Positions 34,023 through 42,174 of a DNA stretch of 64,000 nucleotides are shown here, piece by piece. The stretch comes from Nitrospinaceae bacterium (GTDB lineage Bacteria; Nitrospinota; Nitrospinia; Nitrospinales; Nitrospinaceae), in the NCBI GenBank assembly GCA_028278405.1, contig JANQEK010000002.1, positions 1 through 64,000 of the forward strand, written 5' to 3'. Numbering within the stretch: the stretch's first letter is position 1; every line of letters begins with the position of its first letter. Made by a program: the position numbers and the translations under genes. Under the pieces are notes generated by a model. That model made no database searches. It worked only from the letters and a program-made list of their open reading frames with translations, and had not been told where the DNA came from.

Positions 34023-35061
34023 CGAAAGCGGCATTGCCTTGATTTTGGTCCTTTGGGTCATGGTTCTGCTCATCGCTCTGGGTACGGAGTTCGCCCTGTC
34101 GATGAAAACAGAGGTCAATACCACTCGCAATTTTAAAGAGGATGCAGAAGCTTATTACCTCGCGAAGGCGGGAATAAATCTGGCAAAGGCTGAAATCCTT
34201 TCAGATGCTCAGTTTCATTCACGAACCGAGGAAAAGGGATTCATTTTCGGTCCTGTTACTTCTGAAAGTAGCCAACAAGACAATTCAGCGACACCGGATG
34301 CAAAACAAACATCGCCGATTAGCTCGTCGACTCAACCTGGTTCAACGCCAAAAACAAAATCGGAGCCGGAGCTCGAAATACCGGAACAACCTCAGCGAAC
34401 CGAACTGCCGCTGGGCAAAGGACTCGTTCATTACTCCATTCACGATGAAAACGGGAAGATCAATATCAACACCGCCTCTCGGGACGTCTTGACCAAGGCC
34501 CTGGCTGCAAATGGTCTTCCGCTGGGTTCGGAAAGAGATACCATCGTAGATTCCATTCTGGACTGGATCGACAAGGACGACAGGCACCGAGTGAATGGAG
34601 CTGAGTCGGAATATTACGAAGGTCTGTCCCCGGCGTATTCCGCCAAAAACGGTCCTTTGGACAGCCTGGAAGAATTACTGAAGGTCCGAGGCGTCACACC
34701 AAAACTTTTTTATGGTTCCGAGGAGTACCAGGCGGAGGAATCGTCCGATTCGGAGAATGCTCCCGGCTTGGTCCGGATTTTTACAGCACAGGGGATTTCT
34801 CAGTTCAATCCCAATACTGCGGAACGGGCAGTCCTGGAAATCATGTATCCCGAAAACCAGGTGAATGAAATTTTAGAAAAGAAAGAGGAACGTGGCTGGT
34901 ACAACGAGTCGAAGTCCACTCATTTCAAAATTGAGGCAATCGGAACGTTTGAGCATAGTCCAACGCAACACATCATTGTAGCGATTATTGAAAAACAGCA
35001 AACGGGCAACGAAGCGTCTTTGTTGACCCGATACTGGAACGATAACTTTATCCGGAGATAA
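34006..35061 (+). CDS. gspK: Minor pseudopilin GspK
   Basis: About 351 aa, the large tip pseudopilin. After a short leader (VYPKNNESG) comes IALILVLWVMVLLIALGTEFA, which lacks Glu5, as expected for GspK. The helix-hairpin-helix-like insert is clear: DENGKININTASRDVLTKAL (about 145-163), DWIDKDDRHRVNGAE, GPLDSLEELLKVRGVT. I chose GTG at 34006 because AGGAGA sits 6 nt upstream; the longer TTG start at 33973 has no such site. Acidic/Ser/Gln-rich insert about 85-125. Confidence 0.88.
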   Translation: MYPKNNESGIALILVLWVMVLLIALGTEFALSMKTEVNTTRNFKEDAEAYYLAKAGINLAKAEILSDAQFHSRTEEKGFIFGPVTSESSQQDNSATPDAKQTSPISSSTQPGSTPKTKSEPELEIPEQPQRTELPLGKGLVHYSIHDENGKININTASRDVLTKALAANGLPLGSERDTIVDSILDWIDKDDRHRVNGAESEYYEGLSPAYSAKNGPLDSLEELLKVRGVTPKLFYGSEEYQAEESSDSENAPGLVRIFTAQGISQFNPNTAERAVLEIMYPENQVNEILEKKEERGWYNESKSTHFKIEAIGTFEHSPTQHIIVAIIEKQQTGNEASLLTRYWNDNFIRR

Positions 35062-35066
35062 GCAGC

Positions 35067-36527
35067 TTGTCGGAGCAATATTTGGGTATCGACATTCGCG
35101 AGGAATTCGCCGCCGTGACCCTTGTATCGAAGTCATGGCGCGGGGTGGACATTGTCCGGTCTCTTTGGTTTCGGCTGTATCCGGAGCGAGGGAATGAGGA
35201 CAACGAGGATCTTTTCGTTCAAGAGATGGATGATTTTCTCAAAACGGGAAACGTAAAACCCAAAGAGGTAGTCGTGAGTCTGCCGCGACAGACCAGCACC
35301 CTGCAATCTTTCGATGTTCCGGCTACGAATGCGCAAGCGTTAGATTCCATGATTCAACTGGAAATGGATAGACATTTTGCCTTCCCTTTGGAATCAATGA
35401 ATACTTCTTATTATGTTATCCCTACAACCGCTAACCAAAATCACGTGATTTCAGCGGCCGCAAAAAGAGAAGGAATCGAAAACTATCTTAATTGGCTGGC
35501 TCGAGCGGGACTGAAATCGGATGACGTGGATCTGTCCTTCTCCAGCCAGATGAACTTACTGGATCAAAACGGAGCACTCAGCCCAAATCTCCAAGCCATC
35601 GTGGATGTCAGCTCCACACGAGTGGATATCTCTCTGATCAAGGGGAAAACCCTGGTCATCAATCGGAGTGTGCCGATTCCGGACAAGGAATTCAAGAATG
35701 TGTTTTTTCATCACGACATCCCCCAATCATTGATGGATAAAGTGAAAAAAAACTTTTCCGATTTTCTGACAGGGGTTCTCGAGTCCACATTGTATGGATG
35801 CAAATCCCTTGAAAATGAGGAATCGATTACCCAAATCAACCTCTTCGGAGGAGGTCGATGCGTGGAAACCCTGGTTTCTGCCCTGCAATCCCAAACTGAA
35901 GTTAAAACCGAAAGCGTGATTCCCGTTTTTTTAAGGAAAGATTCTCCATCCAGTTTTGAGCCGTCTTTTCAGATGACTTCGCTGGGACTGGCTCTGCGAC
36001 CGATACTCAGAGATCCGATCGAGTTGAATTTGCATCCGCATGCTCAACATAAAACAAAAAGGAAATCTCCCTGGAAGACCACACTCGTTCTTTCGGCGGC
36101 GGTTCTCGCTGCTTTCGCGTTCTTGCTTATGAGCCAAACCTATAGAAATAAAAATACTCTGAATTCCTTAAACCATCAATTGGACAAGATCAAACCTCTG
36201 GCCGTCGAATTACAAAAGATTGACCAACAATACGAAAACCTGTCGAGTTATACGGAAGCCCTGAATGCCATTGAGCGCCAATCACCGTTAAAGCTTCCGC
36301 TACTCCGGGAATTGAGTCGGAAATTACCCAAAGACACCTGGGTGACGCGAATTTCCATCAAGCGGGATCAAGTTGAAATCCAGGGATATTCGGCATCCGC
36401 TTCCAAGCTGATCTCCCTGCTGGAGGGGTCAAAGTATTTTAAGGATACCCAATTCAGGGGCTCAGTGACCACACGAGCCCTCGGAAAACGATTTACGATT
36501 CGATCAACCATGGAACCTCGAGGATGA
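35067..36527 (+). CDS. gspL: Type II secretion protein GspL (actin-like platform protein)
   Basis: 486 aa: cytoplasmic actin-like region about 1-335 (LGIDIREEFAAVTLV at the start, IVDVSSTRVDISLIKG about 171-186), one TM helix about 345-362, then a periplasmic coiled coil and ferredoxin-like PilN-type domain about 363-486 (LPLLRELSRKLPKDTWVTRI). GspL binds GspE on the inside and GspM in the membrane. Start is TTG with CGGAGA 9 nt upstream. The stop overlaps gspM (ATGA). The architecture resembles PilM-PilN fused, as in many non-enterobacterial systems. Confidence 0.85.
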   Translation: MSEQYLGIDIREEFAAVTLVSKSWRGVDIVRSLWFRLYPERGNEDNEDLFVQEMDDFLKTGNVKPKEVVVSLPRQTSTLQSFDVPATNAQALDSMIQLEMDRHFAFPLESMNTSYYVIPTTANQNHVISAAAKREGIENYLNWLARAGLKSDDVDLSFSSQMNLLDQNGALSPNLQAIVDVSSTRVDISLIKGKTLVINRSVPIPDKEFKNVFFHHDIPQSLMDKVKKNFSDFLTGVLESTLYGCKSLENEESITQINLFGGGRCVETLVSALQSQTEVKTESVIPVFLRKDSPSSFEPSFQMTSLGLALRPILRDPIELNLHPHAQHKTKRKSPWKTTLVLSAAVLAAFAFLLMSQTYRNKNTLNSLNHQLDKIKPLAVELQKIDQQYENLSSYTEALNAIERQSPLKLPLLRELSRKLPKDTWVTRISIKRDQVEIQGYSASASKLISLLEGSKYFKDTQFRGSVTTRALGKRFTIRSTMEPRG

Positions 36528-37105
36528 GTCAAAAACGGACATTAAGAGAAAAAATTATTCTGACTCTGGCCGGAAGCATGGTTCTGGTTTATGTGTTTGT
36601 GGAATATATCGGCCGACCTCTTTATATGGAGCAAAAACGACAGGAGCAAAAAATAGAAAGTAAAATCCTTTTTATTACCAAATACCACGAAATATTGAAC
36701 CAGACCGTCTATTACCGGAAAAAGGAGCAGACCAACCAGGCGCTTGCCGTCCAGCTTTCCAGGTTGTTTCTGTCTCCATCTCAGCCTGCTTTGGCCGCGG
36801 CGAGATTACAAAAGTCTCTGGAAGATAAGGCTCGAAAAACCCGGGTCAACCTGGTTCAGGTAAAAACTGAAAAAACGAAGTACATGGAAGGTTTGCTGAC
36901 CGTCCCCGTAAGAATCACCGTCAAATCGTCGCTTGAAAAGTTGTCGCGCTTTATCCGAATGATTGAGAGTGACGAGAAGTTTTTGGTGGTTGAAGAACTG
37001 GCAATCCGAAGAATCAACAAAAAGGAGCCGGAGCAATTGGAGTCCCGCTTGTTGGTGAATGGCTTCATACAAAAAAGAAAACCGGAAAAACTAAAAACGA
37101 CATGA
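36524..37105 (+). CDS. gspM: Type II secretion protein GspM
   Basis: 193 aa with one N-terminal TM helix (about 9-27), a charged coiled coil (about 38-95) and a small ferredoxin-like periplasmic domain (about 115-190; VPVRITVKSSLEKLSRFIRMIE is the PilO/GspM-type strand-helix, quoted in part). Position between GspL and the secretin, and ATGA overlaps on both sides, support the call. GspM stabilises GspL in the platform. Confidence 0.8.
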   Translation: MSQKRTLREKIILTLAGSMVLVYVFVEYIGRPLYMEQKRQEQKIESKILFITKYHEILNQTVYYRKKEQTNQALAVQLSRLFLSPSQPALAAARLQKSLEDKARKTRVNLVQVKTEKTKYMEGLLTVPVRITVKSSLEKLSRFIRMIESDEKFLVVEELAIRRINKKEPEQLESRLLVNGFIQKRKPEKLKTT

Positions 37106-39612
37106 CTCGAATAGCAACTTGCACATTTATTTTGATGATAGCGTTCCTGTGGAACAGTTGTTCCAGCAAACCCACTGCGATTGATCAACTGAAAAAGGAA
37201 TACTCGAGTCCTATCGATGCCATGAAACTCCCAGAGCAACCTGGGAAAGTAAAACATAAGCACGTTCGGTCGGATCTGCCTCGGGGTTTTGGAACCTCCG
37301 GGAAAATGCCCTCCCGCATAGATCTTTCTCCTCTTTCGAATGAGAAAAAACCCGCCATCGAGCAACTTGTCGTCGTGACCGAAGAAAAGGTTCCTCTCTA
37401 CAAAGGGCCCGGGGCAAAGTTCAAACAAATGGCTTTTGTGCATCGAAACCAGAAATTCAAACTGCTGCGCACCGTCAAAGGAACGGACACCGACACTTCC
37501 TGGCACCTTATCAAAGACAGGGCAGGTCAAAGTTTCTTTATTTCCGCGGCATCCACCCGAATCGTCGAAAGAAAAGTGATCACTCCACGTAAAGTGGTGC
37601 TCAACAGCCGTAAGTCCGCCGATTCCGTTAGTTCCCAAAACATGTTTGATCCCACGCCTCCGATTCCCGACGAATTGGTTCGGGCCAAACTCCTAACTTT
37701 GAATTTTGAGCAAACGGATATCTATGAGGTCATCACCACCTTTTGTGAGTTGTTGAAGATTAACTACATTATCGAAGGAAAGGTTCAGGGGAAAATCACA
37801 CTGCAGACCTTTCGGAAAGTTCCGACTAAGGATTTGTATTCGGTGTTTGAACAGATTCTAGCGGTCAATGGCATTACGGTGGTCAAAAGCGGAAATTTCT
37901 ACCGATTCGTACCTATTCGGGATTCCTCCAAAAAACCATTGAATCTGCTCTATGGAAACAAATCGAAAATGCCCGACAAGGATCGTGTGGTGATCCAGCT
38001 GATTCCGTTGAGAAATCTTCCTCCGGCAACCATTAAAAAAACCATTGCGCCTTTGATCACGAAAAATGGAATTTTGCTGGATATTCCTGAAACGAACATA
38101 TTGATGCTGATTGATCTGGCCTCCTCCGCAAAACAAGTTACTCATGTGGTGGAAGCCCTGGATACAGACAAAATATCCTATTCCGACATTCATCTTTACA
38201 ACATCAATCATTCGGATCCGGAAGTCGTAGCCGAAGAGTTAAAAGAAATATTCGGTTCCATGGGGTACAGCAGCTCCCTGGACAAATCGCTCTTGTTTAT
38301 TCCTCTAGCCCGTATTAATTCGATACTGGTGGTCAGCACTTTGGAAGATGTGATCGGCCGCGTGGATTTTTGGATGGAAAAACTGGATCAACCCATTTCT
38401 AGCGGACAGCTCAGCACCTTCGTCTACTACATTCAAAACGCCGAAGCCGAAAAACTGGCGGCTCTCCTGAACACCCTGTTTGAAGAAAAACAAAAATCGG
38501 GTATTTTAGGAGGGATTCCAAAACCGACCAAAAAGAGCAGCAAAACAAAAGACAAAACCACAAAACCAAAATCTCCGGTTCAAAAAACCGCCTTGAAAAT
38601 TCAAGGCGGGATCACCAGCGATCTAACGGGCGATATTCATATCATTCCTGACGTGGATACCAATTCCCTGATCATTCGGACGGAACCGAAAAATTACCCG
38701 GCTATCCTTGAAATCATCAAGAAGCTGGACCTCTTGCCGCAGCAGGTTTTGATCGAAGTCTTAATTCTGGATTTGACGCTGGACGATGAAACCCGGACCG
38801 GTATCGAGTGGGCTTTGAGGGGAACCGTTGGAGACGAGGGAATCGACAACGGCGACAAGATTATCGGCGGTGGTGGAACCGGTACTATCCCAGCAGGCTC
38901 CAACCCTCTAGGTGCGTCAATCGCCAACACCGCAACCTCGCTATTCGCCCCTGGCGCCAGTTTCTTTGTCCAACAAAAGGACAAGTTCATCGGTTTACTC
39001 CAAGCGTTTGCTTCTGACTCCAAGGTCAACATTGTAGCCAACCCGATTCTGATTACCTCGGACAATAAAGAAGCCAATATTTCCATTGCTGATGACATCC
39101 CGATTCAAAGTTCCACGATCACCACACCTACAGCCGGGCAACCGTTGACCCAAAGTACTATCGAATTCCGAAGCGTCGGGATCAAACTGGGGATCGTTCC
39201 CAAGATCAACTCCGATAACTTCGTGAACCTTAAGATCGACCAGGAGATCAGTAACCTGGGGCCTGTTTTTCAGAACACACCCTCTTTCACCACACGAACC
39301 ATGAAAACCGAGGTCGTTCTCAAGGACAATCAGGTCTTGGTAATGGGTGGCTTAATTCGAACGACGACCACAAATACTGTAGAAGGAATTCCTTTCCTGA
39401 TGGACATTCCCTGGTTGGGAAGGCTGTTCAGCACCAATCTCTCCTTGGTAAACCAGACGGAGTTGATGTTGTTTATCACTCCTCACATTATTTCCAATAC
39501 CGAGGATTCCAACTTCGTGACCGAACAATTCAAAAAGAAACTGGGAAAACTGAACAACAGCGCACAAAACTCTCTTGAGGGCCGGTCTCTACAAGAAATA
39601 AGAGCAAACTAA
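37102..39612 (+). CDS. gspD: Type II secretion secretin GspD with N-terminal SH3-like domain
   Basis: 836-aa outer-membrane channel. An N-terminal export signal ends near C20 (LWNSCSS), possibly lipidated although the lipobox is poor. Residues about 93-160 look like a bacterial SH3 domain (VTEEKVPLYKGPGAKFKQM...HRNQKFKLL). N0 domain about 193-265 (LNFEQTDIYEVITTF), N1-N3 about 275-560 with a Lys/Ser/Thr-rich insert (about 470-495), secretin core about 565-800 (VLIEVLILDLTLDDETRTGIEW, quoted in part; VLVMGGLI; IPWLGRLF; ELMLFITPHI). The secretin is the last gene of the operon, not second. The SH3-like region is outside the usual GspD plan. Confidence 0.92.
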   Translation: MTRIATCTFILMIAFLWNSCSSKPTAIDQLKKEYSSPIDAMKLPEQPGKVKHKHVRSDLPRGFGTSGKMPSRIDLSPLSNEKKPAIEQLVVVTEEKVPLYKGPGAKFKQMAFVHRNQKFKLLRTVKGTDTDTSWHLIKDRAGQSFFISAASTRIVERKVITPRKVVLNSRKSADSVSSQNMFDPTPPIPDELVRAKLLTLNFEQTDIYEVITTFCELLKINYIIEGKVQGKITLQTFRKVPTKDLYSVFEQILAVNGITVVKSGNFYRFVPIRDSSKKPLNLLYGNKSKMPDKDRVVIQLIPLRNLPPATIKKTIAPLITKNGILLDIPETNILMLIDLASSAKQVTHVVEALDTDKISYSDIHLYNINHSDPEVVAEELKEIFGSMGYSSSLDKSLLFIPLARINSILVVSTLEDVIGRVDFWMEKLDQPISSGQLSTFVYYIQNAEAEKLAALLNTLFEEKQKSGILGGIPKPTKKSSKTKDKTTKPKSPVQKTALKIQGGITSDLTGDIHIIPDVDTNSLIIRTEPKNYPAILEIIKKLDLLPQQVLIEVLILDLTLDDETRTGIEWALRGTVGDEGIDNGDKIIGGGGTGTIPAGSNPLGASIANTATSLFAPGASFFVQQKDKFIGLLQAFASDSKVNIVANPILITSDNKEANISIADDIPIQSSTITTPTAGQPLTQSTIEFRSVGIKLGIVPKINSDNFVNLKIDQEISNLGPVFQNTPSFTTRTMKTEVVLKDNQVLVMGGLIRTTTTNTVEGIPFLMDIPWLGRLFSTNLSLVNQTELMLFITPHIISNTEDSNFVTEQFKKKLGKLNNSAQNSLEGRSLQEIRAN

Positions 39613-39737
39613 CGATCGAGCGAATTTGGACTCGAATATTCCCTCATTTCATTTATAATTCCTTAACTCAAATATTACTTTTACAGGCGACCTCAAGGCA
39701 GTTCCAACCGCTGCAGGAGAGGATCGACTTAATTTAC

Positions 39738-40463
39738 ATGACCAAACAGCGTTTCCAGATTTTTCTATTGAGCTTTCTATTGATCCTGGCGGGATGCGAA
39801 GGAAACGTTGAAGATCCTGTAATTCCCCCTGGAGTCACGGATCCCGAAGAGTTGACCCAACACGCTTTTCAAAAACAGGAAATCGGTGCATTCGAAGAAG
39901 CGATTGAAATTCTAAACAAGGCACTGGAAATCGATCCAAAATTCGTACCGGCCCATTTCCGGATGGGGTCTGTCTATGAGGAATGGGACCAACGCAAAGA
40001 AGCGATCGCAGCCTACCAACAGGCGCTGTCCCTAAACCCGAACCACCTGGCCGCCCGCCTGGGGTTGGCTTCTGCATATGGCAAATCGTTTAAAAATGAG
40101 TTGGCCATCCTAGAATATGAGAAAGCAGCGAAACTGAAACCGACCGACCCCGAGATTCATTTCAAGATCGCCCTGGAGTACTGGTACCTTCAAAAGTTAC
40201 CGGAAACCGCTGAGCATTACCGAAAAGTGATCGCCATGAACCCCGACCATCTACAGGCACACCTCAACCTGGCCAGTGTTTATGAGCGTATGAAGGAATG
40301 GGATAAATCCTTAAAAGAAATTGCCATCTCCCTGCAACTCGGGAAACAAACCGGAAACCAGCAGGCCGTTGCCATTGCGGAAAACAAACTTCTCTTTTTA
40401 AAGGGCCGGATGAACCTGACCGAAGCAGAAATGGAACGCAGGACCAAGCCCCCCTTCCATTAG
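39738..40463 (+). CDS. TPR-repeat lipoprotein
   Basis: 241 aa with a lipoprotein signal ending LLILAGC (Cys about residue 19), then five or so tetratricopeptide repeats from about 38 to 190 (AFEEAIEILNKALEIDPKF, RKEAIAAYQQALSLNPNH and similar), and a charged C-terminus. TPRs mediate protein contacts. It lies 125 bp after gspD on the same strand and might act as a pilotin-like or assembly factor for the secretin, as PilF/PilW-type TPR lipoproteins do for type IV pili; that is inference. Confidence 0.85.
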   Translation: MTKQRFQIFLLSFLLILAGCEGNVEDPVIPPGVTDPEELTQHAFQKQEIGAFEEAIEILNKALEIDPKFVPAHFRMGSVYEEWDQRKEAIAAYQQALSLNPNHLAARLGLASAYGKSFKNELAILEYEKAAKLKPTDPEIHFKIALEYWYLQKLPETAEHYRKVIAMNPDHLQAHLNLASVYERMKEWDKSLKEIAISLQLGKQTGNQQAVAIAENKLLFLKGRMNLTEAEMERRTKPPFH

Positions 40464-40506
40464 AATTCAGATGGGCTAACGGCACCCATTCCTGTTTTAA
40501 ACATGC

Positions 40507-41190
40507 TCACAAAGCAAAAGCTTCCGTATTCAAGTGATGCCGTAGCGGTCCCTCGGGGTAGTTTACCCATAGGAACGGCTTGCGGATCGTTTCTTTGGCG
40601 GGAGGAACCGGCCATTTTGGAAACCACCGATAGAGAAAATGAGTGCGGCACTTCTCTCTAAAAAATTTTTCGTGCTCCCATTCCACCTCTGCCATAATCA
40701 GCAAATCATCCAAAAATTCAATGTGACCCGCAGCCAGGGCATATTCAGCCGCCTCCTCATACTCCCGGATATTCCGGCTTTCCAGCAGCCCTGCCCCATA
40801 CATGGGGGCAAACCAGCCGCTGAACGAGCACAAAAATCCCAGGACTTTTCCCACCATTCCCATCGCTTTTTCCTGATGAATGGCCGGTCCTTCTCCAAGC
40901 AGGTAAAGTATTTCACCAACCCGCTCCCGATGAATGATCTCCTCTATCTCGATTCGATGAATCATCTCTTTCTCAGCGGGATCACTCACTGATTTACGAT
41001 GGCCCTTGTATGCCTGAATGGCGCCCAATTCTCCGGAATAGGCATTTTTCAAGGTTTGGATCAATTTCCTCCGGGCGATCGCCGGGGACATGGCAGCACA
41101 TGCTGTCTCAGATCCAGGTTTCAGGGCAAACAAACCCATGGGGCTGTCATCCCAAACTGTGCTCCATGAAGGTTGATTGGAATCCGTCAT
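40507..41190 (-). CDS. Ferritin-like di-iron protein (COQ7/rubrerythrin-type helical bundle)
   Basis: 227 aa. Two half-sites of a di-iron four-helix bundle are visible: GELGAIQAYKGH with a following E-x-x-H (EEIIHRE, about 77-83), and YEEAAEYALAAGHIEFLDDL followed by E-x-x-H in EVEWEHEKFF (about 165-174). This resembles demethoxyubiquinone hydroxylase-like or other ferritin-like oxidases. The first 30 and last 40 residues are outside the bundle. AAGGAGGAGG precedes the ATG. It is divergent from the TetR gene, which may regulate it. The substrate is not evident from sequence. Confidence 0.75.
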   Translation of the reverse strand: MTDSNQPSWSTVWDDSPMGLFALKPGSETACAAMSPAIARRKLIQTLKNAYSGELGAIQAYKGHRKSVSDPAEKEMIHRIEIEEIIHRERVGEILYLLGEGPAIHQEKAMGMVGKVLGFLCSFSGWFAPMYGAGLLESRNIREYEEAAEYALAAGHIEFLDDLLIMAEVEWEHEKFFREKCRTHFLYRWFPKWPVPPAKETIRKPFLWVNYPEGPLRHHLNTEAFAL

Positions 41191-41342
41191 TTTTCCTCCT
41201 CCTTAATCCTCAATTCGGAAAGCAAGCAATCCCCTCGAATCAGTCTAAAGACCGGCCTGCCTCTCCCCTATTCAATTCCTGATATGTACAACAAGTATTG
41301 ATCCATTATAGTCAGTTGAATTGAAAAAGAAAGTATTTTTTT

Positions 41343-41352
41343 GAACATGTTC
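41343..41352. promoter_or_regulatory. Operator palindrome 1 (GAACATGTTC)
   Basis: A perfect 10-bp palindrome inside the 16-nt string TGAACATGTTCAAATT, found again 52 bp downstream. It lies just upstream of the -35 box of the TetR promoter and between the two divergent genes, so it could act on both. Confidence 0.75.
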
Positions 41353-41363
41353 AAATTATTTAT

Positions 41364-41392
41364 TTGACTATTGATTTAATTGGGATTATATT
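41364..41392 (+). promoter_or_regulatory. Sigma-70 promoter of the TetR-family gene
   Basis: TTGACT (41364-41369), exactly 17 bp, then TATATT (41387-41392). The predicted transcription start is near 41399, inside the second operator. The promoter is flanked by two copies of the same palindrome. Confidence 0.75.
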
Positions 41393-41394
41393 AT

Positions 41395-41404
41395 GAACAT
41401 GTTC
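41395..41404. promoter_or_regulatory. Operator palindrome 2 (GAACATGTTC)
   Basis: Second copy of the palindrome, spanning the predicted transcription start. Binding here would block initiation, as expected for autorepression by the TetR-family protein encoded next. Confidence 0.75.
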
Positions 41405-41425
41405 AAATTTAGAGTTCAGAAGCCT

Positions 41426-42139
41426 ATGCCTCCTGAGATAGCCCAGAAAACTTCCAAAGCACAGAAAACCAGAGAGATAATTTTGAAGGCTGCTTTAGAG
41501 CAATTTGGAAAGAAAGGATATGGCAGAGCCACGATGCGGGACATTGCCCGAGAGGCGGGTGTTTCCGTTGGAAATGCTTATTACTATTTTCAATCCAAGG
41601 AGGAGATGATTCTGGAGGTGTTCGTTCGTTCGCAGAGAGATGCGGAAATCCGGAATCAGGAGACCTGCCGTCGGACGCGCAGCTTCAAAGCCCGGTTCTT
41701 AGATCTTCAGTTTCATCGACTGGACCTGTTGTCCGAACAAAGGGAGTTGTTTGTGGTGTTGACCCAGGCCGGGATCCATCCCGACCACCCACTTTCACCG
41801 TTTTCAGCTGAAATGGCTTCACTGAGAAATGATGCAACCGCCTTGATCGGGGATGCGGTCGAGGGAAGTGATTTGAAAGTCAGCTCCTCGTTGCGGCCTT
41901 ACCTGCCCCGGCTTCTGTGGTTGTTCAATCTGGCGATTATATTGTTTTGGTCGCTGGATGGTTCCGCGGAACAAAAAAATACCCGGCGCCTGTTGGAACT
42001 CAGCCTCAGCCTGATGATCCCTCTATTCGGCCTCACTTTATTGCCGCTGGCAGGGATGTTCAACCGAATGGTTATCGAACTGCATGACCTGCTCAGTTCC
42101 ATGATTCGCGAGAAGCCGACCCCTACGCATTCCCCTTAA
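41426..42139 (+). CDS. TetR-family transcriptional regulator
   Basis: About 237 aa. The N-terminal helix-turn-helix is clear (TREIILKAALEQFGKKGYG, TMRDIAREAGVSVGNAYYYF, about 12-60), followed by an all-helical ligand-binding/dimer domain. An ATG at 41393 gives 11 more residues, but it overlaps the -10 box and lies upstream of the predicted transcription start, so I chose the ATG at 41426; this also leaves a normal short N-terminal arm. Two identical palindromes flank the promoter, indicating autorepression. The ligand is unknown; the neighbouring ferritin-like gene is the likely second target. Confidence 0.88.
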   Translation: MPPEIAQKTSKAQKTREIILKAALEQFGKKGYGRATMRDIAREAGVSVGNAYYYFQSKEEMILEVFVRSQRDAEIRNQETCRRTRSFKARFLDLQFHRLDLLSEQRELFVVLTQAGIHPDHPLSPFSAEMASLRNDATALIGDAVEGSDLKVSSSLRPYLPRLLWLFNLAIILFWSLDGSAEQKNTRRLLELSLSLMIPLFGLTLLPLAGMFNRMVIELHDLLSSMIREKPTPTHSP

Positions 42140-42174
42140 AGGAAAAACACTCTATCAAAATCAACGGGTACTTT

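Noticed and set aside
40464-40506. Inverted repeat ATGGG...CCCAT between convergent genes
   Set aside because: Five-base stem with mismatched interior; too weak to call a bidirectional terminator.
41393-41395. ATG giving the longest TetR frame
   Set aside because: It overlaps the -10 element and lies before the predicted transcription start; the next suitable ATG is at 41426.
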